A program made the position numbers and the translations under genes. A DNA stretch of 64,000 bases from Torreya grandis (lineage: Eukaryota > Streptophyta > Pinopsida > Cupressales > Taxaceae): assembly GCA_037957365.1 (NCBI GenBank), contig JARHVA010001190.1:561001-625000 (forward strand), written 5' to 3'. Every line of letters starts with the position of its first letter. Positions within the stretch are counted from its first letter, which is position 1. Below the pieces are notes generated by a model. That model worked only from the letters and a program-made list of their open reading frames with translations, was not told the origin of the DNA and searched no databases. Positions 34,981 through 51,407 of the stretch are shown here, in pieces.

Positions 34981-37642
34981 CACCTAAATATATCAGTAGG
35001 TTCATATAGTATTTAAGAAAGACTTCTCATTTCTAGATTTGAAGAATCCATTGCATGAGTTGCTGGTTGTGATCTTCCTGAGATCTATGGTGGAGTAGTG
35101 GCCAAGCTAAATGACTATTTCACAACTTTATATTTGTTGGTGGTTAGGAGCCACTATGTTCCTAAATATTTATAAAGATGAAATTAATATAAACTAAATT
35201 CAATAAATGATTCCCAAACCCTAAAGTCTAAACCCTAAGCTAACATGGATATTTACAATGACAAGCTAAACTAAAGTGATCCGATTAAAAAAGGAGAAAA
35301 AGGAAGGGTAGGGCAGAAAGAAAGAAAGATGTTGTTGGTCTTTATTTCAAACATTATGACAAAGTTCAAAGTTCATTTGAATATTCTTATAACCAATATA
35401 TGTAATAAATTAGCATAATCTCAAATCACACCTTACATTAGGCAAACATCTAAGGATAACATGAAAATATGAAAATAAGAACCAAATTTACTTTAAATAT
35501 TTCACCCCTACAAGCAAACAGCTTTAGCCTAAATGCAAAAAGAGTAAAGAAAGTGAAGCGAACCTAAAAACATTAAACTAATCTAGCATTAGCACAAATT
35601 AGCAACTTTGCTTTCAAAGATACACATCTAGATTCCATAAGAACCATTCATATCTGAAACTTAAACCAAGCAAGTGAAAGAGATGCCATGATAGTAAAAC
35701 ACACCAAAAAATAGTGGATAAACTTTCCAAAAATCCTTGATTGTACTACTTGATCCAAGTTTACAAAGTAATTTTGGATCTAAGAACTCACCCCCCCCTC
35801 CTTTTACAATTGGAAATACCTCTTTTATATAGATAATTCATGAGATATTTTGGTCATTCCTTCTCAACATGCAACTAAACAAGTGTCAATATGCAACTAG
35901 ACAAGTGTCATAGACAAGTATCCCTTTAAAAATGCTTCAGGACCAATGACATTTTTTAATTGTGACTAACCAAAAGCTATATATGTTCCATATTGTTCTT
36001 AATTTTATAGAATATTCCCTTGAACTTATTTATAAAGTCTTGATTTAAAAGAAAATATTGTTTCAACTTAATTGACTTTGACTCTTTTGCACTTTTAGCC
36101 TCCCATTTGCTGACCAGATTAAGTTGAAGACATGTTTGTTCATTTTTTTTATCTTCACTGGTCTAGGACAATTATAATTCAAGTATTTTTAGGTCCACAA
36201 GACCTTCCAATCCAATGTATCATGTCCATGTGGTAATGTTGTGGCATCTTCGTGGCATCCATGTGGCATTGTTGTAGCACTTTTCTCATAAATATTTAAA
36301 AAATGATAATTTCCCTTTGAAAATTCCATCCTCATCTCACACCATTAGATCTTATTTGGGAAAGCAAACATGCTTCATCGAATCATAATCTAAGGGTTAG
36401 AATGGCATTGTCTTATATTTTTACTTGGCCCTAAGATCATGCCACTTGGTAGTCATGTGGGCCTTCTACACTTTGTACTCTATCAGTTATGTCAGGTTAA
36501 CATGTTTTTACCACATGGTAGTCTTGTATTTACTCATAGATTCATTAAAAATTCTAACTTTGCCTCACACCATCGAATCATCTCCACCTAGGTGAACACA
36601 TTCTATTGATCTTAGGAAGATGATCAAGCTCTAACCTGGGACTTGAGGCTTTGTTGAATTCTTGACTCACTACGCTCTATCTCACTACACTCTATTTATT
36701 AGAATGTGTACGTCATACCACATATTATTGATCATCTGGCACTTGCTTTGTTTTTAATCATGGACCATGTCTTGACTTTTCAACATTGATCTCATGCCAT
36801 TAGATCTTCCCCATCTGATCAAATATGTATCATAGATCCTATAGAGATGCAAAATGTTAAAGTTAGGCTCGAGAGTATATAAAAAACTTAGGTTAAAATA
36901 CTTAAGCCAAGTTCTAAACATAATATAAGGGACCATTTCAAATAATAAAAGACATAACATTGGTTTTTAGCCTAAGTTTTTTTGTATTAATAAATATAAA
37001 AAATTTAGTGTAAGGTTTTCAGGCTAAGTCTATAATAAAAGGGACCATGCTTTACTTAGACCAAGCTAGTAGATAAAAGAGACCAAGGGTTACAGGATAT
37101 CAAAGGGACAAAGGGTGAATTTTTAGACTAAGGTTTGGTTGTGTTAATAAACATGACTAAACCTTAGTATAAAAATTAAATTAAGTCTTGAGCAAAATTA
37201 AAGTGTTCTCGCGTAAATTGTTCACATGCAAATTTGAATTCAAGTGAAAGGGCAAGATTTAGGGTAATTGTAATTAGGGTTTTAAGATGATCAAACATGA
37301 ATTCAACTTGATTTTAAATAGACCAAAGGCTAGTAAAAGATCAAATTATTATTAAAATATGGAACCTTGGACATTTAAAACATGAAACCCTAGATATTGT
37401 CCATTTTAGATGGACTCTATTAATCTTGTAACCTAAAAAACAAAGATCCAATGTTAGAAAATTTAGATAAGATCAAACCATAATCATGTGTAAACATGTC
37501 AATTCAACCATTGTCTGGATGATCTTCAAATAAAGATAATGTGCAAAAAACTCTAATGGTACTCTGATAAGATGAATTTTCAATTTTAAGCATAAATTTA
37601 CACAATTTGAAATAAGGATCCCCATTTTTAGGAATGGGGGTA
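34981..37642. other. Unassigned interior, AT-rich
   Basis: No coding motif recognised. It includes a short AGAAAGAAAGAAAG run near 35320 and a degenerate three-copy repeat at 36328-36831. Confidence 0.4.
36328..36831 (+). repeat. Degenerate ~228-bp repeat, 3 copies of a core
   Basis: The core CTCACACCATTAGATCTTATTTGGG recurs near 36340, 36570 and 36795 in the forms CTCACACCATCGAATCATC and CTCATGCCATTAGATCTTC. Spacing is about 228 bp. Only the cores are clear. Confidence 0.45.
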
Positions 37643-37837
37643 TGTTGACCTCAACAAGTTTTAATTTCCATTTTGCAATATCTTAGCATAAAGAATTAAA
37701 TATATGTTCTATCTATGTTTTGAAATTAATTACCTTAATTTAGAGATAATCTACCATCCTTGTGCCCTAGTCTATCTCTACCCTTTAACCATAGATTCCC
37801 CTTATCTATATTTTAGGGTTAAAATTGTACCTATACA
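37643..37837 (+). repeat. Right ~195-bp direct repeat (possible LTR)
   Basis: Starts TGTTGACCTCAACAAG after a G-run. Partner of 33251-33448. Confidence 0.5.
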
Positions 37838-38049
37838 ATCTAATTTTGGAATTTAATTCCATAGAAAAAATTGAATGGCATGATCATGTTCCCTTTTTGG
37901 TGGTAGTCATTTTGGAATTTATCTAAAAATAAATATGTAATTATAAACAATATTTTGTAAATATTGTTGTATAGACATATTTATTAGTTTTAATTACAAG
38001 GAAAACATTTGTGTTACAAACCAATCTACCCATTTTTTATAATATCTTG

Positions 38050-39430
38050 AATCTGATGAAAACTAACCATCTATGGAGACTTTTTACACAATCCACATAG
38101 TTCAAATATATTTCCTTTAGAATGAAAACACATGAAATACTCGTGATATTTTTTCTCTATCATTCCATAGGTTGTGAGCCATTTGACTCTTAAAATAATG
38201 TTTTCCTTACCCATGGCAATAGAAAACATAGGAGGGTCTAGCCTATAATCTCCCATGTAAATTTTATAATATGGAATTTCCATAAACATTTAACTATGCC
38301 ACCATCTAAAATAATTACTTGAACTTCTAGATTTGGATAATAATAAAATCCAAGCATGCCACCAAGTTATTGTTGGTGAAGTTAGGTGTACTCCCCAAGT
38401 TAATTATGAATGTCAACTTCTATTTATTTATGAGATCCACTACCCTGAGGGGTATTGGCATGATAATGCCTAAAATTACATGGAATGAGATATATATTTG
38501 GGTACATATTTATTCCTATTTTAGATCATCCTATCCCTCACATTTTACTTCATCATCCTCTTCTTATTCATTTACACCTTCAATGTGGAACAATTTATTC
38601 TCAACAAATCTATGTCATTTTTTGTATTTTTTATCACAGTTAAAACATAACCCTTTTTCTGATTCCTCTTAAATTTTTGAGGAATAATTATGGTAGGATA
38701 AGGAAATGATTGTGCTAAATTAATGCAATATCTACTAGTAGTGAATTCTCATCATTTAAACAAATCTCTTTTAGCTAGCCTATGTACAAACACCATTGAA
38801 TCAGATATTGAAATTAGATAAAAACATGTAAACATCAAGTTGGATGTTATATTTGATCCCACCCATGAAAAGGTCATTTAGGTTTTGATATTTAATGTCC
38901 TTCATGCATAAGGATGATATCTAAAATTACTAAATATAATCCCTTCTAGTCCATATTTGTCACAGTTGTTTGAACTGGTTGAAGTAATTATTTGATACAT
39001 TTCTATGGATGTAAATTTGTATCACAATTATAAACATTGACCATGTAATAGTTAGGCCATTTTTTTATTTTGAGTGAATAACCATATATACCAAATGAAC
39101 TACTTTGATTCCAATTATAGAGATGTCATGATCACCTTCTGAGCACATGGGATCTGATGTTATTCAAATAGAATTTCCATTTGATTGATCTAATTAACCA
39201 AATCATTACCATCAAAAAATTCCATGGATGCTTATGGTAGCATTTTTTTTCAAGTTTGTATTTTAACTTAGATTATTTAGACTGGGAGAGCCCAAATGAT
39301 CTAGTGGATAATTATTGGTGTTGTCATTGCTTTCATATTAACCAAGATAAATATCACATTGATACTACTCATATTTACTTTCATTATGTCCAAGTCACCT
39401 TTGACCACATCAAAATATTTTTTTAAAGCT
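38050..39430 (-). pseudogene. Decayed chromovirus gag and protease
   Basis: On the minus strand, gag text LKFDGTDLVDQINQ- and WKFYL-like appears near 39200. FMGGIKYNIQLDVYMF (about 38905-38855) matches the FIGGLKxDIRLxVxMF block. Then KGLCFNCDKKYKK-stop-HRF (about 38665-38620) is the CCHC knuckle in the Tekay/Del-like GLCYxCDEKWxPGHRC form. The protease region follows: MRVV-LINK and LTFIIxLGSTPNF, where D-S-G-S-T has become L-G-S-T without the catalytic Asp. The open frame 38289-38071 contains GKENIILRVKWLTTYG, the counterpart of GxDIVLGVQWLxxLG. The element is dead and interrupted by the insertion to its left; its RT is at 31638-32260. Confidence 0.8.
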
Positions 39431-42559
<3,129 letters not shown>

Positions 42560-43433
42560 AGCCTTCCAACCAATTTTAATGATTTAACACCTTCTAGGAT
42601 AACTCATTATAAAATATATAGAGAAACTATGGGAGACCCAAATATCAAGAGGTAGAGATTAACCACCATGTAGAATGTACACCATCTTATTGTCCTAGAT
42701 CAAGATGATAATGTTATAATGAAGAACATATCCCCATCCATACTACCTACTTTCAGATGATTATCTATAGAATACCCTAATTAATTTATGATCTTGTGTC
42801 AAACTTATGATTACAAAATTGATAATCACAAATTGAAATTGTTCCCTTCTATACTCAAGTATTCATCTATGAGACGATTTATGGGTTTAAAAAAAAAATC
42901 CATTCATACATGGGATGAAATGGAAAATGTATTCTTGGATATATATTAGGACTATTATAAAGTAAGGGATAGAAAATAATAATTCTTCCACATAAAAATA
43001 AAATAAGATGAGTATGTGGAAGACTATCTTGACCATTTTCTCTTTGCACATAGAAGATGTGGATATGAGTCAAAGGAATAATTAAAACAAATATTTTTAT
43101 TAAAAGTATTATATGATGATGTTAAATAATATTTAAACCTAATGGCAAAAAGAGACATAAACAAACTTAGTCTCAATGATATTGCTAAACTATGAAGGAA
43201 ATATTCAAGAACAAGGGCTAGTGTCAAGATAATAAAAATAGGAAAGAGAAGCAATGATGTAGGACAACTCATGGAGGAATTTTTACAATCTTAAAATATA
43301 CATTTGTTCAAATTAAATACCATAGTAGATAACTTATATTTAAAATCTAATGCTACTACTAAACTACTAGGTATATATTGTCCAAAATGTAGATTGTGTG
43401 ATCATATGAATCTAAGAAGGGAGGTTAGTATAG
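42560..43433 (+). pseudogene. Gypsy gag fragment, plus strand
   Basis: The plus-strand translation, with shifts, matches a common plant gypsy gag. LCQTYDYKIDNHKLKLFPSI (about 42790-42850) is followed by RRFMGLKKKI, then YVEDYLDHFLFAHRR (about 43010-43055). LLKVLYDDVK-stop-YLNLMAKRDINKLSLNDIAKL-stop-RKYSRTRA follows (about 43095-43215), then LMEEFLQS, and a Cys-containing end YCPKCRLCDHMNLR (about 43378-43418). It would form the particle shell and bind RNA. There are about ten stops in ~280 codons. The frame ends where the LTR at 43434 begins. No protease or RT follows on the far side of that LTR, so only gag is preserved. Minus-strand frames over 42879-43272 are shadows. Confidence 0.75.
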
Positions 43434-44449
43434 TGTTAATTCAAGAAATAAAACTCAAATAAACACACTAAAACTTACACCCCTAGCATAGATAATAGGG
43501 ATATCTTGGTAAAAAAATCTAAATGAAATCACAACAAAAACATAAAAGAGAATAACTCTTTTACCTTCCTTGGGAGATCCAAATGGCTTTATTGAATGGC
43601 TTGATTGGATTATGCATCAAGAAGTCTTTGGTAATGAAAATTTCTTGGCTCTTTCTCTCCTTGTCATCATGTCTTTGATGTGGCTTGACTTAAGATTTGA
43701 GTATGGTAACACTACTTGCTATGCATTTACACATTATAACACTACTTTTATCAAAGCTTTGAAGTCATTTGTGCATAATAAATTTTCACCAAAATAGCTT
43801 AGAATTCAATAGGAATGGCCTTGTATTTATAGCATTATGAATTAACTCTCACCGAAACTGAGTTAACATTGAGTTTAGGCTTGGAATGGGTTCAAACTAA
43901 ACCTAGGTGAGTCAAATCTAACTCTAGTAGAGTTAATAGTTGTCAAGTAATTATGATTTGCGATTACTAGGCATGGCTCTCATAATTAGATATTTTAGGA
44001 TATTTTCAAAGAGCTTGACAACTCATAAAGGTAATGATGAAGGGATAATATTTTTTGAATTTCCTTTTTTAGATATTCATTAATTTTAAATGGATCATTC
44101 AAATAGGTATTTAATCTTGGTTAACTTTTTAATTAATTTTGATTAGCCTTTTAGCTCTTTCAATATTTTATTTAAGTGTCCAAGTACCTCACTTAATAGG
44201 TCCATAGGCCAAATTGATAGTTATGATACCACAAGGTGATTAGGGATAAATCTAAGAGAGGTTATTGTTGCATATGGTAGAATACCCCAACTAGGGATGT
44301 CTAAACATGATTTTGAGATTTGATGAATGATGCATGAGCAAATTTGGTATGTTCAATGATTTCTAGGCTTAATTTGCAATGGTTGGTAGGAATCGATCTG
44401 AAGTCTAGTCAAAAGCTAGTTATGGCCAATTTTAGGTGTCTACAATGGT
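43434..44449 (-). repeat. Probable solo LTR, minus orientation
   Basis: Read on the minus strand, the right end carries TGTAGACACCTAAAATTGGCC, the start form of Tat-like LTRs (from 44444). A TATA-like TATAAATACAAGGCC lies near 43831-43817, and the LTR runs to GAATTAACA at 43434. TATAG occurs on both sides (43429-43433 and 44450-44454) as a candidate 5-bp duplication. However, this places five extra bases outside the TGTAGACACC start, so the right border is uncertain. A plus-strand 75-codon frame at 43570-43797 lies inside and is not considered a gene. Confidence 0.5.
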
Positions 44450-45904
44450 TATAGTCACATCACACTACAATAACAAAATTTCACTTGTAATTCACATGGA
44501 TAAAAGTAACCTCATTGGTATAATTGATGTATATGTGTCATCCTTAATGGCATCCATCTATCATTGTTGTTCTAGTAACAATAAGAATAATAACTAGAAA
44601 TCCCCATGCATGTCATCATAATGTCTTAAAATATCATATGAAGAATATGTTAGTCTCTCATGACTGACCCATAATTAATCTCAACTATACCAACCCAGAG
44701 TAAGGATAATAACTTTTTAAAATGGAAACTCAATGTGGAAAACTATAAAAATAATCAATTTTACCAAACTCACAAAACATAATCTATTTTTCAATCTACG
44801 ACAAAAGGTACTAAACCAAAAACACTAATTTTCGTAGAGTTCCCAAACTAATGTCTCTCACTAAGAATACAACTATCAATATTTATATATATTAAGAAAT
44901 ATTTTTAAAAGGTGGTTTATTTAACATTTATCTTACCAATCATGAAGCATCTAATCAAATATGAGGTATAAAAATATAGGTTTCAAGTTCTTATTTATCT
45001 CAATTTTCATTATTTTAATATTTTTATAAATTTATTGTGTATGTTAGATTTATTATTCATATTGAACACATAAATTTAATTTAATTTATAAGTTAATGTA
45101 TTATATGATTTAGGTGTATTCATTCAATATTCTCCACAAATAGTAAGATTCACTCTAACTTTCATACTAACAAAGAGAACCAAAACACTTTATTCTCAAG
45201 GATCCTTATGTACTGGGTCACTTCTGAATCACCATTGGTTCAACCACAGATAATATCTATACAATTACCCAAAAAATGGGGTCATAACCTCAAAGGGGTT
45301 ATTGACCACAATATTTTGTAAATAATCCTCCAAACTAGATTTATATACATTGGTTGTCATGCAAACATGCACGTGAGGTAAAAATATTACTTTAACACTA
45401 CCAACATCTAACTAAATTGATTATCACACCTATGTGGTACCAAGATGCCTTAAAAATTTGCATGGATTTTTCCTATCATCACCGATGTCCAACTCTAATG
45501 GATACTCTCCCCAAAGAAAGATGTGTATGACAATAGCCATGGAAAGTACTAATGACCTATCACAAAAGAGCTCACTCATGATATAATAGTATCTTTGTCC
45601 AAGTGGACATTTAAATTCCTAAAGATTGGTTGGAACCTTTTTTTAATCCTTCATCAAACCTCTTTAGTTCAAATAGATATGTGGATAACCGACAAACCCT
45701 ATTATGGGTGTCTCAAACATGGAAACTAAAGTAAAAAGGCAAGTGTTTGTTACTTGGTCAAATATTCCATAGTTCAAGGAACTTTTCATGTGCATTTTTA
45801 TTACCTCCTCAAATAGGTGTAATGCTTAAAAATTACATGTTTTGATTTGATGTAGAATAATTAGTACCAAACAATCATCCTAGATCTTCAGGTGTTTTAA
45901 TCGA
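44450..45904. other. Unassigned
   Basis: No recognised motif. A minus-strand stretch at about 45760-45450 is fairly open with a few stops and could be decayed coding of the element whose primer site is at 45905, but no family was recognised. Confidence 0.35.
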
Positions 45905-45917
45905 GCTCTAATACCAA
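45905..45917 (-). other. Primer-binding site of a minus-strand element
   Basis: Minus strand TTGGTATTAGAGC, one base from the initiator tRNA-Met form TTGGTATCAGAGC. Confidence 0.65.
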
Positions 45918-45919
45918 AA

Positions 45920-47502
45920 TGTCATGCCCAAAATTCATTACTTTCATACCCACCAATTTTTTTACATACCTACCACATATGGCTCTAGATTAATATGATA
46001 GTACATAAGTGAATCTTAAATATATTGTATCACATGCTCAATTAATAATCATAACTTATAGAAATTGCTTAATATCCGTACCTAAAAAAGAAGTAAATCA
46101 AAGCCTACAAATAAGGCTGCTACATGAAATACACAAGAGTTGCAAAAGAGATAAAATTCCTTAAGAATAACTCAGATAAAAATGAAAAATATCATGACTT
46201 CAATAATGAAAACCTAAAAATTACCTATTATATGAAAGGTTAATTGAAATCATTGGATAACAGGAATATCAAGAAGGAGATTTAAAAATTACTTACTAAA
46301 TTGGCTTGAAAACAACCCTATTAAAATAACAAGAGTCCACAAAAATAAAATCTAAACATATGAAGATAATTTAAAGATAAATTAATTAAGTATCAATTCT
46401 TGGTTTTAGATAAATCCATAGCTAGTTAATAAATTGACATAAATTACAATTAGACTCTACAATCAAATTTGAGGCAATAAAGGATTTACTCCTACAAGAA
46501 CCTTCCATAATTAAGTGAACAAATCAATCTCAGGAGATTAAAAATTCATCTAGAAATGGATTCCATATTTTGTAGCCTAACAAAATTGGTATCGATCCTA
46601 TTATTTATATAAATCTCACTTTAGATAAATAATAGATTCAAGTTCCATATTACTTTTATTTATCAAGAACAAGAATACAAAATTCAATTTGACCTAAACC
46701 TCCAAGTTATAATAAAATTCTACAACTTCAAAAATATTATATTTGATAAGGAATATTATCATATCACCATCTCTTAAAGGATAACATAAGCATATCATTG
46801 ACATCATTGAATGTCTAATGTATTCCTTGGTTAAGAATTCTTTAGTTGAAATTGTTCTACTAACAAGATCTCACTACCTTAACACTAACATAACTTAATT
46901 GTCTTCAATTAATACCAAGAAAAATCAAGACATGATAAAAATAAATAATTAGAATCATACTAAAGTAGTTTAATATCCAAAACACTTTTTTATTTATGAT
47001 TTAATATTGTCATCACAATTTAGAAGTTCATCACAACACTCATCTTCTAGTCTTTAGATAAGAAACTATGAGATTGAAATATTATTCTTATACTTAAACA
47101 TGTTGACATTTAAAAATGAACTATCATCTCAAGACATTAAACACAACCCTATGGTTAACTACATACACAACTACATCCAACAAAAAAATAATATAGATTC
47201 CAATAGTCTCAAGAGCTTAGAGGATGAAATAGGTCCAAATAAAGATAAATGATCTATTAAAATAGTTCTAAAATTTTCAACTACAAGAGTTTTTATATGC
47301 AATGAGTGCATTATCCAAATAGTAGGCATTACCCACTAAACTTGGAACTTAACCATCTCATAACTAAAATAAAATAGGATTTGATTCCAATTCCCACAAA
47401 GCAATCGATTTAAAACCTTCAATAGGAATAAATTATTTTCAATACTACTCTTTAAAATTAATCCCTTTGTCAAGAATGAATTACATTGATATTAAACCTT
47501 AT
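45920..47502 (-). repeat. LTR (partial or interrupted) of a minus-strand element
   Basis: On the minus strand the LTR ends GGGCATGACA, two bases before the primer site. The TGTCATGCCC form at an LTR edge is common in plant elements. The other edge is not visible before 47503, where the second Tat-like element inserted. The LTR may continue after 61988. No partner LTR was seen in the window. Confidence 0.5.
47498..47502 (+). repeat. Target site duplication, left (CTTAT)
   Basis: Identical to 61984-61988. Confidence 0.85.
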
Positions 47503-50500
47503 TGTTGGGTCCAACACACCCCATTACTCAAAATCATACATGGGGACCCTATTGCTTTAGCATAGCTATTTTATTTTTAGATTCTTTCATACTCATATGA
47601 ATTCAATTAATAATTCCACTCAAGTTACTAAGTATGAATTTCACCTTAAGACTTTAGCTCATGTTCTAAACTTATTTGGAAACTTTGACATATCGTCACC
47701 TGATAATTTATTCACTATGACTAGATAATCCTTGTTGAGGGTTCAAACAATAAGGGTCAACCTTTTGAATTTTTCTAAATGTGATTAAGGTTTTTTTGCA
47801 TCATCAAGCTACATAATTCTTATAATTTCAAATTCAAATTCAAATGTAGGCTTTTTTATGATCAATATATTCCTCATCGACCAAGGCTAGTTGTATTTTC
47901 ATTTAAAGTCTAAACTAGTTCATATTATTTGCCATTTGCCTTATGCTTCATTATTAAAATTTTATATTGTATTATGATCTGTATTAGTCCATATTGAATC
48001 CAATTTCTAATTTAAATGGTCATATTACCAATTTTAAATGTTCATTTTGATGTCAAATCAATTCATTTCACTCAAATTGGTTCTTGTTTGCTCAAGTCCT
48101 CATTAAAATTAGGATTTGTTTATGTTTTGGGGGATTTAATTATTTCAAATTTCATGTTTGGTAAAATTATATTTGCCTTTCATATGGTTAAGTCTATGTC
48201 ATTATATGATTTTCTTAGGGTTTATTCATGCTTAGATGGGTTTTGGTTTCTGACTAGTCTATTAATCATATCCCCAAGTTTCCATTTTGGCCTGGTTTTA
48301 CAACTCAAATATTTAGCTTTTGGAATTTGGTGCATCAAACCTTTAGCCTTCAAAAATTTATAATGTAATTTTAAAATTGAGATATCTCAAAGAGCCACAT
48401 TCAATCCATGTGGATCCATCTAGTACACCTACGATTCAACATCTACACATCTACAGTCTAAAATCTTCCCAAGCCCTAACTTACCGATATTGTGCCACAT
48501 GGTCACATCTCAAGAAGTTGGATATTAGGGAAGAAATACATAGCTCATCAATTTTAATATTCACTTCTTCATCAACCTAACCTCCTTATGATGACACATG
48601 TCAAGATCTTTAGCCGTGAAATTTTACAGTTTGAGTCTTTGGCCTTCAAAAGTCACTATCAAATAGATCAATAGTTTGAAGTCCTCATACCCTTAACTGT
48701 CTAATATTGTGCCATGTGGCATAATCCTAGGTAGTTAGGGTCTAGAGGGAATCATTCCATAGTCAATATTTATTAAAGATATTCTAGAGAGTCACATGTA
48801 GTTCATATGGCATGATCTCATAGACTCAACCCACAGGTATATAAAGCCATGAACAATTTGATAGTTAGAATCTCCCATAACATCCCTACCATCCATGTGT
48901 CCTCAAATCAATAATTTAGAGTCTATAAATCCATTTACACAATTCAAAGTTTGTCATGCCCCCTCGACTATCTTAATTATGACACATGGTCACATCATGG
49001 GAAGTCAAAGTTTGAAGAACTCAATAGTTGAGTATCATTGATGACCTTCAATATTGAATACACTAGATATCATCACATGGTGACATCATGTGCATTCATA
49101 ACCTAGAGAGCAATAAATAAAAACATCTCAAGGATCAAAGAAATGTGAGATGAATGATAAGTGGAATGATCTATAGATTATAATGGATAATAGAGCAGAG
49201 CTCGAGTGAATAGTAGATTATGTCAATAAGAAACAAGCCTAAATTTTATGGCCAAGTGAAGAAGGAAAATATGTGTATGATGGTTTTACTATATTCCCTA
49301 AGTGTAATGGCTATGTATAATCAAACATGAAGACAATATATTGAGCTGACTAAAGATCTTAAAGGTCAAATGGCTAAGATGTAGATCTCAAAATTGATCA
49401 CTATGTAACTTGTCAAAAATATATATTGAGGGATTGAAGACTAAACACAAAGATAAAGAAAATATGTTCAAATTATATGAGAAGGGACTAAGAAAGTGAT
49501 TACATTACATAGAACCGAGTTTTTATATACTAGCTAGAGCACTTAGTTGGTTGTGAAAACCTGCATTGAATATCTCAAGAACTAATCATATGAATAAATA
49601 AAGCGTGAAGGTAGCCATGAAATGAGTGATATATAAAATAATAACATCAAGGGTGCATGTATTTATATAATTATAACAATCCATTGTTCCAATATTGTCT
49701 AGTCATCATCATTTAATAAATAAATAAATAAGTTGTGATATCATGGGAATAAGTATAATAAGTTGGTAATAGATAAATCTATAATAAGAACTGACTACTC
49801 CATCATTGGTATTAATATATAATGATTTGATTACCCATCATTAGGTTAATAAATGGTTAGTAGAATAAATTGAATATTAGAGAGTGCCTATTAATCAGTG
49901 GATCTTGAGTACATTGGAGATTGTATACACTTTCATCTTTAAATTACTATCTAGGAGTTATGGCATGACAATATTGGTCCTATCTTCTTATTTATTGATG
50001 TGTCATAATATGAAAGTGATCTCTAATAAGTTAATCATTTAATGTTTGTATCAATATTAATGAATATTGGTTGTCCATCACAATCAATTAATTGACTGGC
50101 ATTATCTATATAAGCATCATTATTTGCCATTATAAAAAATTTCACATTTGAGTACCACAACTCTATTGAGATTGATCCAGGATTTCACCTACCTTTCCTC
50201 CTTTTTTTTTTCCTTGGTTATCTTCCAAAGATGTTGATTTGAGAAGTAATCTATGTAAAGAAGTTTTTTGATGTTATTGGTGTGCAAGTGAATATATAAT
50301 TATGTTCTATAGTAGTTGATTTAATTGGACTTGAGAGCACATTCTAGTTATTTTTAGGCTTAAATTGTTCATGGTGTGAAAATAGTTACAATTTTTTGCA
50401 ATGAATTTATTTTGAATGGATTTATATATTTCACATTTACACAATTTTCCTTTGAGTCCAACTCTTTGTGGTGTTCTAGTTTGTGCAATAGCTAGACTTG

Positions 50501-50894
50501 AAACCTAATGAATTGATTTCAACCCACACTAATCTAATTTCTAAGCATTAAAAAACCTATCTAAATTAAGGTATTTTATTATTTTCTTCCTTACTCTCTC
50601 TCCCTTTTATATTTTTTTAATGAGGAATGTTTTACCCATTACATTATAAATAACCCATTTTTAAAGGAAAAACCCATGAGAAATTGAATACCTTTGAGGA
50701 AACCATTTTAACCTTTAGTAGAAACAACCACATCTTACCCATTCTATACATTTTTGAGTTTATTTTCCCTTGGATCACCATCAAGTCCTAAAAATGAGGG
50801 AATTTTTTATCTCGTGTACTATAAACTGCTCTTTTTTGCTCATAATAATTGGTTCAATAATTATCTCTAAGTGGGTCAAAATTTCAGCCTAACA
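47503..50894 (+). repeat. 5' LTR of second element
   Basis: TGTTGGGTCCAACAC to AACA. The match to 58222-61983 is continuous apart from the SINE. It contains several NCACATGGTCACATC-type blocks (about 48490, 48710, 48970, 49075) that recur at ~220-265 bp. Open frames at 48016-48363 and 48377-48580 are LTR sequence. Confidence 0.93.
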
Positions 50895-51180
50895 TAAATT
50901 GGTGTTAGAAAGAGGACATGAACCTCCTTATATTGGATTTTTTTTGGTTCATTATTTTTTCCCTTCCTCTTTGATTTCTATTTATGATTGTGTGTATATA
51001 AAATGTATAACATAAATTGATGTTAGAAGGAAGGCCTAAGTGCCATATTTCAGATCTTATGGTCTTTATGATCTTGAACTTTCAAATACTCTAAGATTAT
51101 CATTGACTATAGCATATTAGTTCATTCATATGATTTTACTCTATATTGTGCTTAAAATCTATACTAACATAGATTAGTGT
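50895..51180 (+). other. Leader with three primer-site-like repeats
   Basis: TAACATAAATTGGTGTTAGAAAG follows the LTR (primer-site form of TTGGTATCAGAGC with changes). TAACATAAATTGATGTTAGAAGG recurs at 51007 and CTAACATAGATTAGTGTTTGAC at 51163. Only the first is at the proper position. Confidence 0.5.
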
Positions 51181-51407
51181 TTGACACTCTAAAGTTTTGT
51201 TTAAGGATCACATGATCTGAAGCTAGGTTGGGTTATATAAGCTCAATTGTTTCTCCTCTTCAAGATCATGTATGTCTTAGATGTGACTGAGGTAGAGCCA
51301 TAATACTAATTTATCCAACCACACCATCCCCATAATTTGTATCAAATATACCTTTCCAACTAGTTGTAACTTGCCTATTTGGATCAACTATAAATGTTCT
51401 ATGTGAC

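Larger units (their letters stand above)
33251..37837 (+). mobile_element. Possible short-LTR gypsy insertion splitting the chromovirus
   Basis: Two ~195-bp similar direct repeats (33251-33448, 37643-37837) bracket 4.2 kb that holds a plus-strand gypsy gag zinc-finger region. The left repeat is followed by a leader (ATATTTATGTGCCTACCC) that could be a decayed primer site. The right repeat is preceded by a G-run, GGAATGGGGGTA. The segment separates minus-strand chromovirus gag/protease from its RT, as expected for an insertion. No target duplication was found, and no RT or integrase was recognised. Confidence 0.45.

Noticed and set aside
38370..38672. 100-codon plus-strand Ser/Tyr-rich frame
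   Set aside because: Shadow of minus-strand chromovirus gag/protease.
43024..43272. 82-codon minus-strand hydrophobic frame (membrane-protein-like)
   Set aside because: It is the antisense of a recognisable plus-strand gypsy gag.
43570..43797. 75-codon open frame beginning MGDPNGFIEW
   Set aside because: It lies inside the probable solo LTR, on the strand opposite to its TATA-like element, and matches no family I know.
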